The position numbers were made by a program, and so were the translations under genes. DNA of 64,000 nucleotides from Piezodorus guildinii (Eukaryota > Arthropoda > Insecta > Hemiptera > Pentatomidae), in contig CM041292.1 in assembly GCA_023052935.1 (NCBI GenBank), positions 113,551,436 to 113,615,435 on the forward strand, read 5' to 3'. The notes under the pieces are model-generated. The model was given only the letters and a program-made list of their open reading frames with translations, was not told the origin of the DNA and made no database searches. Below, piece after piece: positions 35,866 to 47,795 of the stretch. The first letter of the stretch is position 1; each line of letters starts with the position of its first letter.

Positions 35866-36289
35866 GAAATCTACTAACAATTGATACTGTGCAGAAACTA
35901 AATTACATTTTTTACTATACAGTGGGTAGTTTAAAAATTAGATCGTTTATAATAAATGAATGAGGTTCATGATATAGATTTTCCGGTTAATGCCTTATTA
36001 AATTTTATTAAAATGTGAAGTGAGATTACTTGTGTTTATTTGTTTTTTCTTTTACTTGTTTCAATAAAATTGTTTACTTAATTTTAATTGTTTAGAATAA
36101 TTTACACAACATTATAAATTTGAAACATTTATATTTTCACTAAGGATAACTTTAAATTCCTCAATTGTTCTTTTTTTTGTTTTGTATATGTATTTTTTTG
36201 TTTTGTTTTTCATTTTACTTTCACTTACTATATATAGTAAGGGGAAGTATTGCGATCGTGAAAATTTTCGAATTCCAGTTTTCAACGGA

Positions 36290-37579
36290 AATACACGTTT
36301 TAGGGTCCCCTGAGTCCAAATAACCAAATCCCGCAAAAAGGTCTGTGTGTGTGTGTGTGTGTCTGTGGTAACTCCCGGGCGGAAACGGTAAGTCCTATGA
36401 AACTGAAATTTCATATTTAAGACAACTATACGCCCGAGACGTGACAAAACTTTTTTCATCAAAATGAGCCTACCAGAAGAGGCACTTTATACCATGCATT
36501 TTGCACCTTTTTTCGATTTTCTCAAAAACGGTTCCGACGATTTTGATTAAACTCGCTATATCGATGTAAAATTTAATGGGCTTTAATATCATGTAGGTTT
36601 TATTTAGATAAAAATGGTCTGACAGGGCTTAAATGCCGATATTTTAAATTTTCTTCCCCTAAAGTACCTTTAATTTTGTAGATTCAATAATAATAACTAG
36701 ATTATCTTGTTGGGGAGCCCATGGCTGAGTGGCTAGCGCGCTAGTCTCTCATGCTACAGGTTCTGAGTTCGAATCGAAGTCCCGGCGGGGCTTTTATAAG
36801 GATTTAAAAAAATGTGGATTCACTCGCAACCTCTCCCCCGGGTATGTGAGACCCGTCAGCTAAAGGGTGGCCACTCACAAAATTAGTCGTAGGGAGTGAT
36901 GACCCTACACTAAAAAAAAATTGCATCGTGAAACGTGTGTGTAAACTCGCATGAGCTTACACCGCGAGGCCCAGGGCCTACACGGCCTGTCGCGCCACTG
37001 GAAGAAGAAGAAGAAGATTATCTTGTTAACGCTGATGAAAAACTGGTAAATATATAAATTGAATAAATTCGATACCCAACTAAAGGAGAAAACAGAAAAA
37101 ATATTTTTTTAATGCAATTTTTTGTTTTTGAACATAAGAGCAGTAATATACATGTATGATATACCGTTGGAAAGCTAAAGATTTTAGAAAAATTATCATC
37201 TCATACACAAGCTTTTAAAAGTTATTGGAGAGTGATGAAAAGAATATAAAGCTTACTGATTATTTAAGATAATAATATAATTGATTTTTTAATAAAACAC
37301 ATGTTTCTATAGAAATTTAATTTGATTAATTCCTTAATAATTTCGCGTATTTTTTAACTGTATTTGAAAATTCTTTCATTGATTTTAAAAATTTAGGTAA
37401 GTGAAAGTCGTGTGTTGCCCGCACCAGATTTTTTGTATTTGATTTAAAAAAAATACGCTTTACTTGTTTATTGTATATTCACAATGCCTGTAAATAATCT
37501 CCAATTGTTTTTTTATTTTTGTATTTATAACATATGTACTGTAATGACCAACTCCTTTTGTATGGGGATTACCCCGAAA
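36290..37579 (+). repeat. Dispersed retroelement 3' repeat, copy 2
   Basis: Longest copy of the family also seen at 14580, 49590 (minus) and in the arms at 7685-10486. Shared landmarks are a (gt)n-containing aaaggtctgtgtgtgtgtgt stretch near 36340, ttaatgggctttaatatcat and gtaagtgaaagtcgtgtgtt. It ends tggggattaccccgaaaaca, a plausible non-LTR 3' end. A SINE is inserted at 36712. Confidence 0.65.
36712..37014 (+). repeat. tRNA-derived SINE, family 3
   Basis: Flanked by the 13-bp duplication agattatcttgtt (36699-36711, 37015-37027). The head ggctgagtggctagcgcgct and gttcgaatcgaagtc match A and B boxes of a Ser/Leu-like tRNA. It ends in a (gaa)n tail, the same style as the RTE 3' end, so RTE machinery may mobilise it. 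Confidence 0.93.
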
Positions 37580-37663
37580 ACAAATAAATATTACTGGAAG
37601 GAATTAGTCCGGGTGGCGGTCATTAAATGAAACAACTAAATAGTTTCAACTATTTTATTGTTT

Positions 37664-37702
37664 GCCAACGTTTCGACCCCCTTTGTGGGTCATCATCAGG
37701 GC
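37664..37702 (-). ncRNA. Hammerhead ribozyme motif, left arm of PLE D
   Basis: Complete on the minus strand: GCC-CUGAUGA, stem II GACCC/GGGUC, GAAACGUU-GGC. It is the exact mirror of the motif at 40759-40797. Confidence 0.7.
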
Positions 37703-39069
37703 TAAAAAGATACAAAAGAATATAATTTCAATGACATTACATACAATATTATATAACCTATTTAGCTAGAGAACGTCGGTATTGAAAAAATAACAGAAGA
37801 ACTGTATATGTAAAAAAAAAACTTAATTAAAATACAATGACCATATTACAATAATGAAAGTGTTATACAGAAAAAATAAAAATGTTCACTAAACAAAATT
37901 TACACAGGTATCAATAATTTACATGAAATATGAAATATAAAAATATGAAGTAGAGTGGAGATACGTACCGCATGGTGGGAGAATGGAAACTAGGTACTGT
38001 TTGGTAGATGGGGGGTAGGTAGGATGGAAAATACGTAGGAAAAGGTGGAATGGAAAATACGTACTGATTTATGGACAGGGCCTGACAACAATGACTAATA
38101 TTCTTAATACTACCATACAAAGAATCAATGAAATTTAACTTATGATTATAATAATGATACAGGATAAAAAATTATGATTTAATTCTTGAAATATCACCTA
38201 TATAATAGTAAGAACAGTGATGGAAGATGTATATGGAGAAAAACTGACTGTACCTCCCAACTTAATCATCCCTAATTCTGTTTTAGGTATCCAAAGATAA
38301 TAGGGTGGAAAAAATAATAATGGAACATTGCAAAATACATTAATTGACAAATCTTACAGGTTGATAAAAAAATTAAATAAACATAAATACAAGTTGGAAT
38401 AAATTGAATAGTGAAGACATTTAGAAAATTTTAAATACATAAACAAAACAAAATAAATACATATATAGAATTATATGGATACCTAAAATAGATTTAAAAA
38501 TATTAATAAAAACCAACAAACAATAATAATGAAAAACAAAACAATATATATGGTGGGATAGACAGAGAAAATATGCTACTTAATAGAGTTTAATATGTGG
38601 CTATATGTGGAGGAAATGCATTGTTTATCGGTTTTGTGGTTAACAGGATTGGATTGGAGGTGGATGTGGACGGCTTCAGCGATTAGTCTTTTCTTATGGT
38701 TTGGAACATAATCTAAAATGGAGCAGTCGTCAAAGTTAAAGGAATGATTGAAATGTATGGAGTGTTCAGAAAGTTTTGAGGCTAGAGGGTTTCGAGAGGA
38801 TACGGAGAGTTTATGTTGCGATATTCTGGTTTTTAAGTAATTTTTGGTTTCTCCTACATAGGATACATCACAATCTGAACATGAAATTTTATAAACAATA
38901 TTGGAACGATATATAGGAGTGATCGGGTCTTTTGTATTGGTAAAAAGGTGAGAAAGCTTGTTCTGGGTCTTTAGTCCTAGTTTTAAGGAAGGTAAGGAAA
39001 ATTTAAGGATTTTTTTTATTATTTTCAGAAAGGTGCGGAATGTAAGGTAGGGATCTATATAAAAATATC

Positions 39070-39885
39070 ATGGGTGAATCATGGTCGGGAATTGTTGAAT
39101 GGTTGGGAGAAGAAGTTGAGCAGTCTACCGGAACCAAATCCACCTATTCCGGTAGACTGCTCAACTTCTTCTCCCAACACCCATATCATCAGAAATTAAA
39201 TGTTGCCAAGAATCTCGTCCACCGTTGCCTATCCTTGTCTGATCCAAAGTACCATCCTAATAATATCGAACGTATTAAAAAAATACTAACCTTAAACAGC
39301 TTCCCAAAAAAAGTCATTAAAAACCTTATAGATTCTTATAACACAAAAACCACCGTTACTTCTCCTACAATTCCCGACCATGATTCACCCATGATATTTT
39401 TATATAGATCCCTACCTTACATTCCGCACCTTTCTGAAAATATAAAAAAAATCCTTAAATTTTCCTTACCTTCCTTAAAACTAGGACTAAAGACCCAGAA
39501 CAAGCTTTCTCACCTTTTTACCAATACAAAAGACCCGATCACTCCTATATATCGTTCCAATATTGTTTATAAAATTTCATGTTCAGATTGTGATGTATCC
39601 TATGTAGGAGAAACCAAAAATTACTTAAAAACCAGAATATCGCAACATAAACTCTCCGTATCCTCTCGAAACCCTCTAGCCTCAAAACTTTCTGAACACT
39701 CCATACATTTCAATCATTCCTTTAACTTTGACGACTGCTCCATTTTAGATTATGTTCCAAACCATAAGAAAAGACTAATCGCTGAATCCGTCCACATCCA
39801 CCTCCAATCCAATCCTGTTAACCACAAAACCGATAAACAATGCATTTCCTCCACATATAGCCACATATTAAACTCTATTAAGTAG
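39070..39885 (+). CDS. PLE C-terminal protein with GIY-YIG endonuclease
   Basis: The open frame of 271 codons crosses the hairpin centre. Residues from about 27 onward are PLE: RLLNFFSQHPYHQ, IPHLSENIKKILKFSLP, LKTQNKLSHLFTNTKDPI, then VYKISCSDCDVSYVGETKNY, R..QHK, HSIHFNHSFNF and AESVHIHLQ, the GIY-YIG nuclease with its CxxC insertion. The first about 25 residues come from the antisense left arm and are an accident of the inversion. The RT domain that should precede is missing, so the product could nick DNA at most. The same domain at 21059-21880 belongs to a different PLE family. Confidence 0.88.
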   Translation: MGESWSGIVEWLGEEVEQSTGTKSTYSGRLLNFFSQHPYHQKLNVAKNLVHRCLSLSDPKYHPNNIERIKKILTLNSFPKKVIKNLIDSYNTKTTVTSPTIPDHDSPMIFLYRSLPYIPHLSENIKKILKFSLPSLKLGLKTQNKLSHLFTNTKDPITPIYRSNIVYKISCSDCDVSYVGETKNYLKTRISQHKLSVSSRNPLASKLSEHSIHFNHSFNFDDCSILDYVPNHKKRLIAESVHIHLQSNPVNHKTDKQCISSTYSHILNSIK

Positions 39886-40758
39886 CATATTTTCTCTGTC
39901 TATCCCACCATATATATTGTTTTGTTTTTCATTATTATTGTTTGTTGGTTTTTATTAATATTTTTAAATCTATTTTAGGTATCCATATAATTCTATATAT
40001 GTATTTATTTTGTTTTGTTTATGTATTTAAAATTTTCTAAATGTCTTCACTATTCAATTTATTCCAACTTGTATTTATGTTTATTTAATTTTTTTATCAA
40101 CCTGTAAGATTTGTCAATTAATGTATTTTACAATGTTCCATTATTATTTTTTCCACCCTATTATCTTTGGATACCTAAAACAGAATTAGGGATGATTAAG
40201 TTGGGAGGTACAGTCAGTTTTTCTCCATATACATCTTCCATCACTGTTCTTACTATTATATAGGTGATATTTCAAGAATTAAATCATAATTTTTTATCCT
40301 GTATCATTATTATAATCATAAGTTAAATTTCATTGATTCTTTGTATGGTAGTATTAAGAATATTAGTCATTGTTGTCAGGCCCTGTCCATAAATCAGTAC
40401 GTATTTTCCATTCCACCTTTTCCTACGTATTTTCCATCCTACCTACCCCCCATCTACCAAACAGTACCTAGTTTCCATTCTCCCACCATGCGGTACGTAT
40501 CTCCACTCTACTTCATATTTTTATATTTCATATTTCATGTAAATTATTGATACCTGAGTAAATTTTGTTTAGTGAACATTTTTATTTTTTCTGTATAACA
40601 CTTTCATTATTGTAATATGGTCATTGTATTTTAATTAAGTTTTTTTTTTACATATACAGTTCTTCTGTTATTTTTTCAATACCGACGTTCTCTAGCTAAA
40701 TAGGTTATATAATATTGTATGTAATGTCATTGAAATTATATTCTTTTGTATCTTTTTA

Positions 40759-40797
40759 GCCCTGATGATGACCCACAAAGGGGGTCGAAACGTTGGC
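40759..40797 (+). ncRNA. Hammerhead ribozyme motif, right arm of PLE D
   Basis: Identical to the motif at 8999-9037: CUGAUGA at 40762-40768, paired stem II, GAAACGUU then GGC pairing with the upstream GCC. Predicted cleavage is after GUU. Confidence 0.7.
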
Positions 40798-41059
40798 AAA
40801 CAATAAAATAGTTGAAACTATTTAGTTGTTTCATTTAATGACCGCCACCCGGACTAATTCCTTCCAGTAATTCTCAACGGTCAACTAATTACATCCACAA
40901 ATAAATATTATTATTATATTATATAAATTTATGTTTGTTTCCATATTACCTTACTGTCACCATATTATTATATACCCAACGTATTTTCAAGTTTATAATT
41001 ACATTGGTTGTAATTATAAACTTAATAATATAGTTTTTTTTTAATTGATATAAGATGAG

Positions 41060-41263
41060 TTTTTTTTTTTTTGTTCTCCCCTACCTCGCCTTTGAAGACT
41101 ATATGGGGGTTTTTTGGACCAGGGAGTAAGGGGGGGAGGTATAAATGCCGAGATAAAAGTCCTCCTATAACCAAGGGCTCAAACTCATATTTTATGGTTT
41201 CCAATTTTTGGTTCTCTGTGGTTGCTAGGCAACGTGCACTAACCCACTCGGCTACCCCGCCCC
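41060..41263 (-). repeat. tRNA-derived SINE, family 4
   Basis: An 11-bp duplication tataagatgag flanks it (41049-41059, 41264-41274). On the minus strand it begins ggggcggggtagccgagtgg, has a B-box-like gagtttgagccc and ends in poly(A). The body is unrelated to the other SINE families. It is inserted in PLE family E. Confidence 0.85.
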
Positions 41264-41284
41264 TATAAGATGAGCGTTATAAAG

Positions 41285-41655
41285 TATGGAAGTAAACAAA
41301 ATTCAGATGATAATATTTCAATAAGATTATCATCTTAATTTAGTTTACTTCCATACTTTATAACCGACATCTTATTATCATCTTACATTTAATTTTATTT
41401 TTGTTTCCATATTATATTACAGTCAACATTATATACCTAACATTATAACATATTATTAAGTTTATAATTACATTGGTTGTTATTTATGTTTCTCTTAGCC
41501 CTGATGAAGCCCCACAATGTAGGCCGAAACGTCAGCACACAATTAAAATAAGTACTATGTTTTAATGTGTTTCTTTCTGATGACCGCACTCCCAAACATC
41601 TTCCTCATCTAATATTCTCGACGGTCAACTAAACTACATCATTATAAAATGATTA
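41285..41655 (+). mobile_element. PLE family E, right end
   Basis: Contains a hammerhead-like core at 41508-41546 (CUGAUGA, GAAACGUC), the family E end motif tgaccgcac...atcttcctcatc and the unique tail gacggtcaactaaactacat. It also has an internal hairpin at 41275-41385. It pairs with the inverted end at 30980-31285. Confidence 0.7.
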
Positions 41656-41796
41656 ACTAGGAAAATATTTTATCAATGGTTTTATATTCAATAAAAGATA
41701 CAGAATAACTGGTACAAAAAAAATCATGAAAATAAAAAATGTTGACAGCAGGGTCAGGATAATTGAATGGATTGACTCATATTTATGTCTCAATGA

Positions 41797-41799
<3 letters not shown>

Positions 41800-41867
<68 letters not shown>
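41800..41867. repeat. 68-base poly(A) run
   Basis: A pure A homopolymer. No element body was recognised next to it. Confidence 0.9.
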
Positions 41868-41869
<2 letters not shown>

Positions 41870-42189
41870 AGGATCTTTTAATGTTGGGTTTTGCACTTCT
41901 TGGTATAAGCCGCTAAATAAGAAAAAAGAAAATTCATCCATTGTAATGGGAAATATTGATTTCTTTATTCTTTCAATCAATTGATTGATTTATTTAAGCT
42001 TAAACCACTGCTGTATAGTGGTAATAGTTAATTATGTTTGCAAGTGCAAATATTTGAAGGTTCTTCCGAGGAATAGGTAAAAAGTAGGTTACTTTTTATG
42101 TTTAGAAAATCGGTAAATAGTATTATAAATCTTGTCAATCAAGCCAGATATGTTTAGTTTGATTTTTGATAGTTGTTTGCCAATAATTA

Positions 42190-42345
42190 ATTCATTTAAA
42201 GTCAATTTTGCCTATCCAGGTTAAATTAGAATAGGAATCTTAAATGAATACATGACATGGCTCAGGACCACCATTTTTTTTTCGAAGGAATTGGGTTTGA
42301 ACCAGCGAACTTGGGCATAGAAGGCTTTTATGCTAGCCACAATAC
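42190..42345 (-). repeat. SINE family 1 relic
   Basis: Retains ttttgcctatccaggtt, gctcaggaccacca and gggtttgaacc..cgaac in the family 1 order, with many changes. Confidence 0.65.
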
Positions 42346-42486
42346 CACAGGTAACCCTAAAACCTATTTTTCTTATGAGAAAATAACATTAAAATTTATT
42401 GTAGCATCTTAAGATTAATTATATATAAATTTTTATTCACTCCTTTGTCTTATTTCAAATAAAAAACAGTAATTCCATAAAGTATA

Positions 42487-42492
42487 TTTATT
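42487..42492 (-). terminator. RBM18: Candidate poly(A) signal of RBM18
   Basis: AATAAA on the minus strand 114 bp after the RBM18 stop codon. No recognisable repeat lies between them. Confidence 0.55.
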
Positions 42493-42605
42493 TGACTAAA
42501 AGTTAAATCATATTATTCACAATATATAAAACAATCCACACATTAACAATATAAAAAAAGATAAAAATAAATCTGCTATATATACAAATTAAAGAAGAGA
42601 ATTAA

Positions 42606-42795
42606 CTAATCCTTCATCAGATATGGTTGATGCCTTATTCGTTTTGACTTGAGCTCAGCTGATTGTGGCCTTTTCAAATTTAACTGTTGAAGAGATGCTG
42701 AACTAGTGGTTGGAATGTTAATGTTAAATTCTTCAGTTCCACTGTGTTCCATCATTTTCAACTTCATCTCTATTGCTTTAATTTGCATCTGTGAG
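42606..42795 (-). CDS. RBM18: RBM18-like exon 6 (last)
   Basis: The acceptor is ctcttcag and the exon begins C|TCA. It encodes SQMQIKAIEMKLKMMEHSG, matching the conserved C-terminal helix of RBM18 (KIKAIEAKLKMM), then a Ser/Lys/Arg-rich tail to KRIRHQPYLMKD and TAG. Phase fits exon 5 exactly. Confidence 0.88.
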
Positions 42796-43415
42796 CTGAA
42801 GAGAAAAAAACAATTTTTAGTGGGGTATTATTGTAGGTGGAATTCAATATTGCAGGTTACGAAAAATTGTCATCAGTATCCCATACTCACTATTCCTTAG
42901 AAAAAAAAAAGAAAAAAATGAAACACTAGCAAAATTTATAAGGAAAAACATATAAGAATATCACTGTATTAATATTAAATTGTTTCAGGCAGAAAAATAG
43001 CAAATTCTAATGTATTTTCGCCTGCTGAGTTCTAAAATCATCATTAAAATAGCCGATAAACTCTCACTTTTGAAATACAGTCACCTGTCCTTTTTATAGT
43101 CTATATTTTTAATTTGAGAGAAATTTTATTTTGGCAAGATTGTAGACTGTTGAACAATACATTATACAGTTATTGGGAGGTTATAAAACTTATTAATGTT
43201 GTTTAGACTTGGTGTTTCATATGGTCTCTTTATTTATTTTTTTAATCAGAATTTATAGTTCTAGAGTGATTTTAAAGTGTTAAAATTTAAATTTATACTT
43301 TACTAAACCATAATTGCCACGGAATTATGTGAACTTAGTGGATGATTTCGCTGTCTGCCTGTTTATTAATTTGTTAACCAATAACTGTATTACACATTAA
43401 TGAAAGTAATTATAC

Positions 43416-43489
43416 CTCATCTTTTTCTCCTTTTTGACACTTAAAGCTGATATTATAGTAGCATCGATCTTCTTTTTTGTATTGTCACC
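43416..43489 (-). CDS. RBM18: RBM18-like exon 5
   Basis: Between ttttttcag and AG|gtataa. Encodes GDNTKKKIDATIISALSVKK and EKKM, a basic linker between the RRM and the C-terminal helix. The length of 74 nt enters in phase 0 and leaves in phase 2, as required by its neighbours. Confidence 0.8.
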
Positions 43490-44035
43490 CTGAAAAAAAA
43501 TAAATAAATGAAATCTAAAAATAGTATGAAAAACACAGGTGAATTTATAAAGAAAAAGAAAAATTTAGATTCAATCTACAAATACACTGTTCCCACCCAA
43601 CCTAGGAAGACCCAAGCACAGTTACAGATAGTTAACATCAACAATTCTTTTCTTTACAGAAAATTTAATTTTCTTTACTATAGTAAAATTTAATTAGGCT
43701 ACATTGTACTGATAAATCTTTTAGAAGGAATTCTTAAAATTATACAGAAAACCATATCAAACCCCTTTAAGACGTTAGAAAGACATTGGTAGAGATCAAG
43801 AAACAACATAGTTGAAATATTATTTTATACTACAAAAGATGAAGATAAAAATAATAAACAATTGTATAATTAAAGTAAAACTAAAAATTATGAAATCATA
43901 TAATTATTATAAAATAAAAATATTTAAAAGGTGTGCAGAGAAAACAATGATGTATTAAGAATTAAATATTAAAATAGCGCGGAGTCAAAAGATTGTAAAA
44001 TGGAAAGATTACTTGATTTGGATTAAATGTTGGCA

Positions 44036-45846
44036 AAAGGGCTTAGCCGGGTAAGCATGTGAAATCTGCCCCCGCGTGTATTAGAACCAAATTCATACCA
44101 TTGAGTCACACCTATGAGAAACAACCTTACGCAAATTTTTAGCCCCTTAATCCTAACGGGAGGGAAGTTATGGAGGGGGAAGAAAAAACAAAAAAAATTG
44201 TTTTCTCCTGAACAGCTCAACCGATTTTCACGAAAAAAATATATGTTATGGACTTTACAAATAGGTTTCAAAAAATATTTTTTTAAATTTTTTTCCATTA
44301 AAATGCTGGTCAAAAAATTTTTTTGTATTTGTCAAAAAAATATTTTCTGGTTATGATGGTTTGGTACACCTCCAATTTTTTGTTACTTTGTTTCATTGGA
44401 GGGTCCTCCATAACATATATTTTTTTCAATTTTATTGCAAGTGTACCCCATGGTGAAAAATAAAAAAAACAATTTTTTCTCCTGAACGGATCGACCGAAT
44501 TTCACGAAAAATATATATGTTAATGGTTTTCTAAAAGAGTTTCAAAAAACATTTTTTTAAATTTTTTATTTCGAAAACGTGAGTCAAAATTTTAATTTTT
44601 TATTTTTTTTTTTAAATTATTGTGGATTGGTACACCAACAATTTTTTGCTAATTTAATTCATTAGAGGGTCCTGCACAATATATATATTTTTTCGAGTTG
44701 ATCTAAAATGTACCAAATAGTGAAAAATAAAAAAAAAAGCAGCATTTTTTTAGCTCTCTGAGTAGTAGCTGGTCACGCATGAAGAGTAGGGATAGAGCTG
44801 TAGGATCGTAATGTCATTAGATATTACTTACACACTATGCACATACATACTATTTATTATACCTATTATTATAAATGTGGTCTCATATCACTATTACTGT
44901 TGTTCATTTTGTAACAGATTTTAATATAGTATTTCAGACTTGAATTTAGACGCTCATAAATTTTTCGAGAAAAAAACCACTATCTTCGTTAACGAATGAA
45001 ATTATTCCGTTTTGTACGAACATTAAAATTATTTATTCTTTAATTATTGTCTATCTATCTAATTAACCTGAAGTAGCAAAAAACATTGGTATTTTTATTT
45101 ATTTTTTGAACGATCATTCCATACATCAGTATAAATAATAGGTATAATAAATAGTATGTATGTGCATAGTGTGTAAGTAATATCTAATGACATTACGATC
45201 CTACAGCTCTATCCCTACTCTTCATGCGTGACCAGCTACTACTCAGAGACCTGAAAAAATGCTGCTTTTTTTTTATTTTTCACTAATTAAAATTTTGACT
45301 CACGTTTTCGAAATAAAAAATTTAAAAAAATGTTTTTTGAAACTCTTTTAGAAAACCATTAACATATATATTTTTCGTGAAATTCGGTTGATCCATTCAG
45401 GAGAAAAAATTGTTTTTTTTATTTTTCACCATGGGGTACACTTGCAATAAAATTGAAAAAAATATATGTTATGGAGGACCCTCCAATGAAACAAAGTAAC
45501 AAAAAATTGGAGGTGTACCAAACCATCATAACCAGAAAATATTTTTTTGAAAAATTCAAAAAAAATTTTTGACCAGCATTTTAGTGGAAAAAAATTTAAA
45601 AAAATATTTTTTGAAACCTATTTGTAAAGTCCATAACGTATATTTTTTTCGTGAAAATCGGTTGAGCTGTTCAGGAGAAAACAATTTTTTTTGTTTTTTC
45701 TTCCCCCCTCCATAACTTCCCTCCCGTTAGGATTAAGGGGCTAAAAATTTGCGTAAGGTTGTTTCTCATAGGTGTGACTCAATGGTATGAATTTGGTTCT
45801 AATACACGCGGGGGCAGATTTCACATGCTTATCCGGCTAGGCCCTT
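44036..45846. mobile_element. 1.8-kb foldback element in RBM18 intron 5'-proximal to exon 5
   Basis: Long inverted arms (44036-44875 and 45135-45846) with a central loop of about 260 bp; the right arm lacks about 130 bp. The ends read agggc(t/c)tagccgg(g/a)taagc and inverted. The arms contain homologous tracts such as tttctcctgaacagctcaac. No ORF or clear target duplication was found, so the superfamily is unknown. Present between RBM18 exons 4 and 5. Confidence 0.8.
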
Positions 45847-45945
45847 TGAAATTCCAAGACTGACACCTATTTATTTCTTCCCATAACCATATTAACAATT
45901 GACTCAATATATTACAAAATATAAATAAATTATTTCTGAACTCAC

Positions 45946-46159
45946 TTTCTCAAGACTATGTGCCCATTTAACAGAGATGTACTTCGAACCAATCTTCTTT
46001 CCATCTAGTTCCTTCATCATTAATTCTGCATTTTCCTTACACTTAAATGTGACAAAGCCATATCCTCTAGGTTGCCCAGCAAGTGGACCACTCTTGTGAA
46101 AAAGAAGATCAAACTTCTCAATGGTCCCATATTTTTGTAGAATTTTAATTAGTTGGAAC
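45946..46159 (-). CDS. RBM18: RBM18-like exon 4 (most of the RRM)
   Basis: Encodes FQLIKILQKYGTIEKFDLLF, then HKSGPLAGQPRGYGFVTFKC and GSKYISVKWAHSLEK. RGYGFVTF is the RNP1 motif; the LLFHKSG...GQPRGY spacing is diagnostic of RBM18 rather than other RRM proteins. The donor is AAA|gtgagt. The frame requires the exon to start at 46159 (G completing GA|G), but the intron then ends in TG: no CT appears on the + strand at 46141-46200, so no AG acceptor exists there. A stop lies upstream in frame, so the exon cannot extend. The gene would need a GT-TG intron, or this copy has a splice mutation. Confidence 0.9.
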
Positions 46160-46691
46160 CAATTGCAAGAAAATAACAAAAATGAAAAAATAGATTAACA
46201 ACCAGTGATTAAGTTAAATACAACAAAGCTAATAAATACTTATACAATAATTTTGTTTAATGAATGATACTAGTCACTAGTAGATATTCAAAATGTTTAT
46301 TTAAGTTCTAATCGCAAGGAGGAGAATTAGAAGAAGAAGAAAGAACAAATCCCATTTAGTTAAGATTTGTTTAGTTCGGTATTAAAAGAAGTGAGATTAA
46401 GCAATTTCTTGATGAAATAAAATCCAATTTTTATTCACCAATATAACATTGAAATGGCTTCTCTATCATAAATAGAAAAATCAAGGATGAGTTTTTTTGT
46501 CTGACTAAGAAGTGCCTTTGGAGCCATTATTAAGGAGCATTCCCTCCTTTATTGCTAGAACAGACTTGTTTTCTCATTAACTCCTATAATTTTCTTATAC
46601 TACCAATGGACAAATTTTAATATCAGTTGTTCAACTAAATGTTAAGACAAAAAAAGATTTTATTTATAAATTCATTTAGTATAGTCTATAG

Positions 46692-47474
46692 CAGTGGTTC
46701 CCAAATAGTGGTCTGCGGTAGGTCATAGGGAAATAATTTTAAATGAACTTAACGTTAAATATTTGTAAAGCCTAGGCTTTTAATAAGAATAAACAATCTA
46801 CATAAGCAAATTCAACATATTAAGTGAGATAATTGCTATTGATCACTTACAGGTGACTAATACTGCAATCTTAAAAGTGTCCATTTTCTAACATTTTGAA
46901 AATAATGAACTCAAAGGACAGATGTAACTTTGCATAAGATAATGAACAATACTTCATTTCTTTATGAGTATTTGAATCAATACCTCCTATCTTGTATAAG
47001 TTTTTATTTTACTTTATTTTTATTTATTCAACGTCATTTTTATGATACTGCTCCTAATCTGATGATGCTACAGTGGTAGTCCTAAATTTTCCCTATCAAG
47101 ATTTTAGAAGGATAAAGATCTTAAATTAGTACATGACATTGTATAGGCTCAGGACCGTCATTTTACGACCCCTCCGAAGTACAGCACAACTAAGGTTTTT
47201 TTTTTTTTTATTCCATTTAAAAAATCCTAAACCCATCTGTCGGGTTCAGCATTAAATTTTAGTAAGTTATTCAATGCTTAGTGGATTGAAATAAACTCCT
47301 AGAGCCTGGTTCATCTTATTTCATTATCATTACCCTACAAGGCAATTTCTCAGTATTAAGTATTTCTCATGAAATTTATGTGGTATGTAGTCCACTAAAA
47401 ATCTAATATTTTAGATTTAGGGGATGATAATTGGATGAAGGGGTCTGTGAAAAAAAATATTTGGGGAACCACTG
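46692..47474. mobile_element. Non-autonomous hAT-type element
   Basis: TIRs cagtggttcccaaa and ttggggaaccactg, flanked by the 8-bp near duplication gtctatag/gtctggag. TIR sequence and 8-bp target size are typical of hAT elements. It holds a family 1 SINE relic at 47030-47265. No transposase is present. Confidence 0.8.
47030..47265 (-). repeat. SINE family 1 relic inside hAT element
   Basis: Keeps gatgatgctacagtgg.agtcctaaattt, gctcaggaccgtc and cctccgaag.acagc in the family 1 order, diverged. Confidence 0.7.
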
Positions 47475-47795
47475 GTCTGGAGATTGAAGTAATATCAACT
47501 TTAATTGGATATGAAAAATAAATACAAGTAATAGGTAGATAAAGCCCAATAAAACAAAATCCAACCAGAAAATTCCACAATTATAGTAAGATTAGAGTTC
47601 AAACCACGACTGAACCATCATAAGATGATGAAAGAGATGCTTTTTAAAGTAGTCTTGAGCAAAAACGTGATTCCAGCCCCAGAGAATGTTAAGATTGTCC
47701 TGGGAGGCTATAGGGAGTAGGAAAGAAAAAATAATACTTACCCACAATTGGTCTACATAGCATCCATGACCATACAAATGATGGGATGATAAATT

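Larger units (their letters stand above)
37594..40896 (+). mobile_element. 3.3-kb Penelope-like element that is a giant foldback
   Basis: A 14-bp duplication acaaataaatatta (37580-37593 and 40897-40910) bounds it. Nearly the whole element is an inverted repeat: 37594-39130 is the reverse complement of 39147-40870, except that the left arm lacks about 190 bp corresponding to 39178-39366. The loop near 39140 is only about 17 bases (between two copies of agcagtctaccgg and its complement). The right arm carries the sense PLE frame with GIY-YIG; the left arm carries the antisense copy. A unique tail ctcaacggtcaactaattac ends the right side. Confidence 0.9.

Noticed and set aside
37911..40550. Two identical 69-codon ORFs at 37911-38120 (minus) and 40341-40550 (plus)
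   Set aside because: They are mirror copies in the two arms of the PLE foldback, not separate genes; no domain is recognisable.
45904..46179. Extending RBM18 exon 4 to the ORF start at 46179
   Set aside because: The added residues lie in the pyrimidine tract, and the frame joins exon 3 only if the exon starts at 46159.
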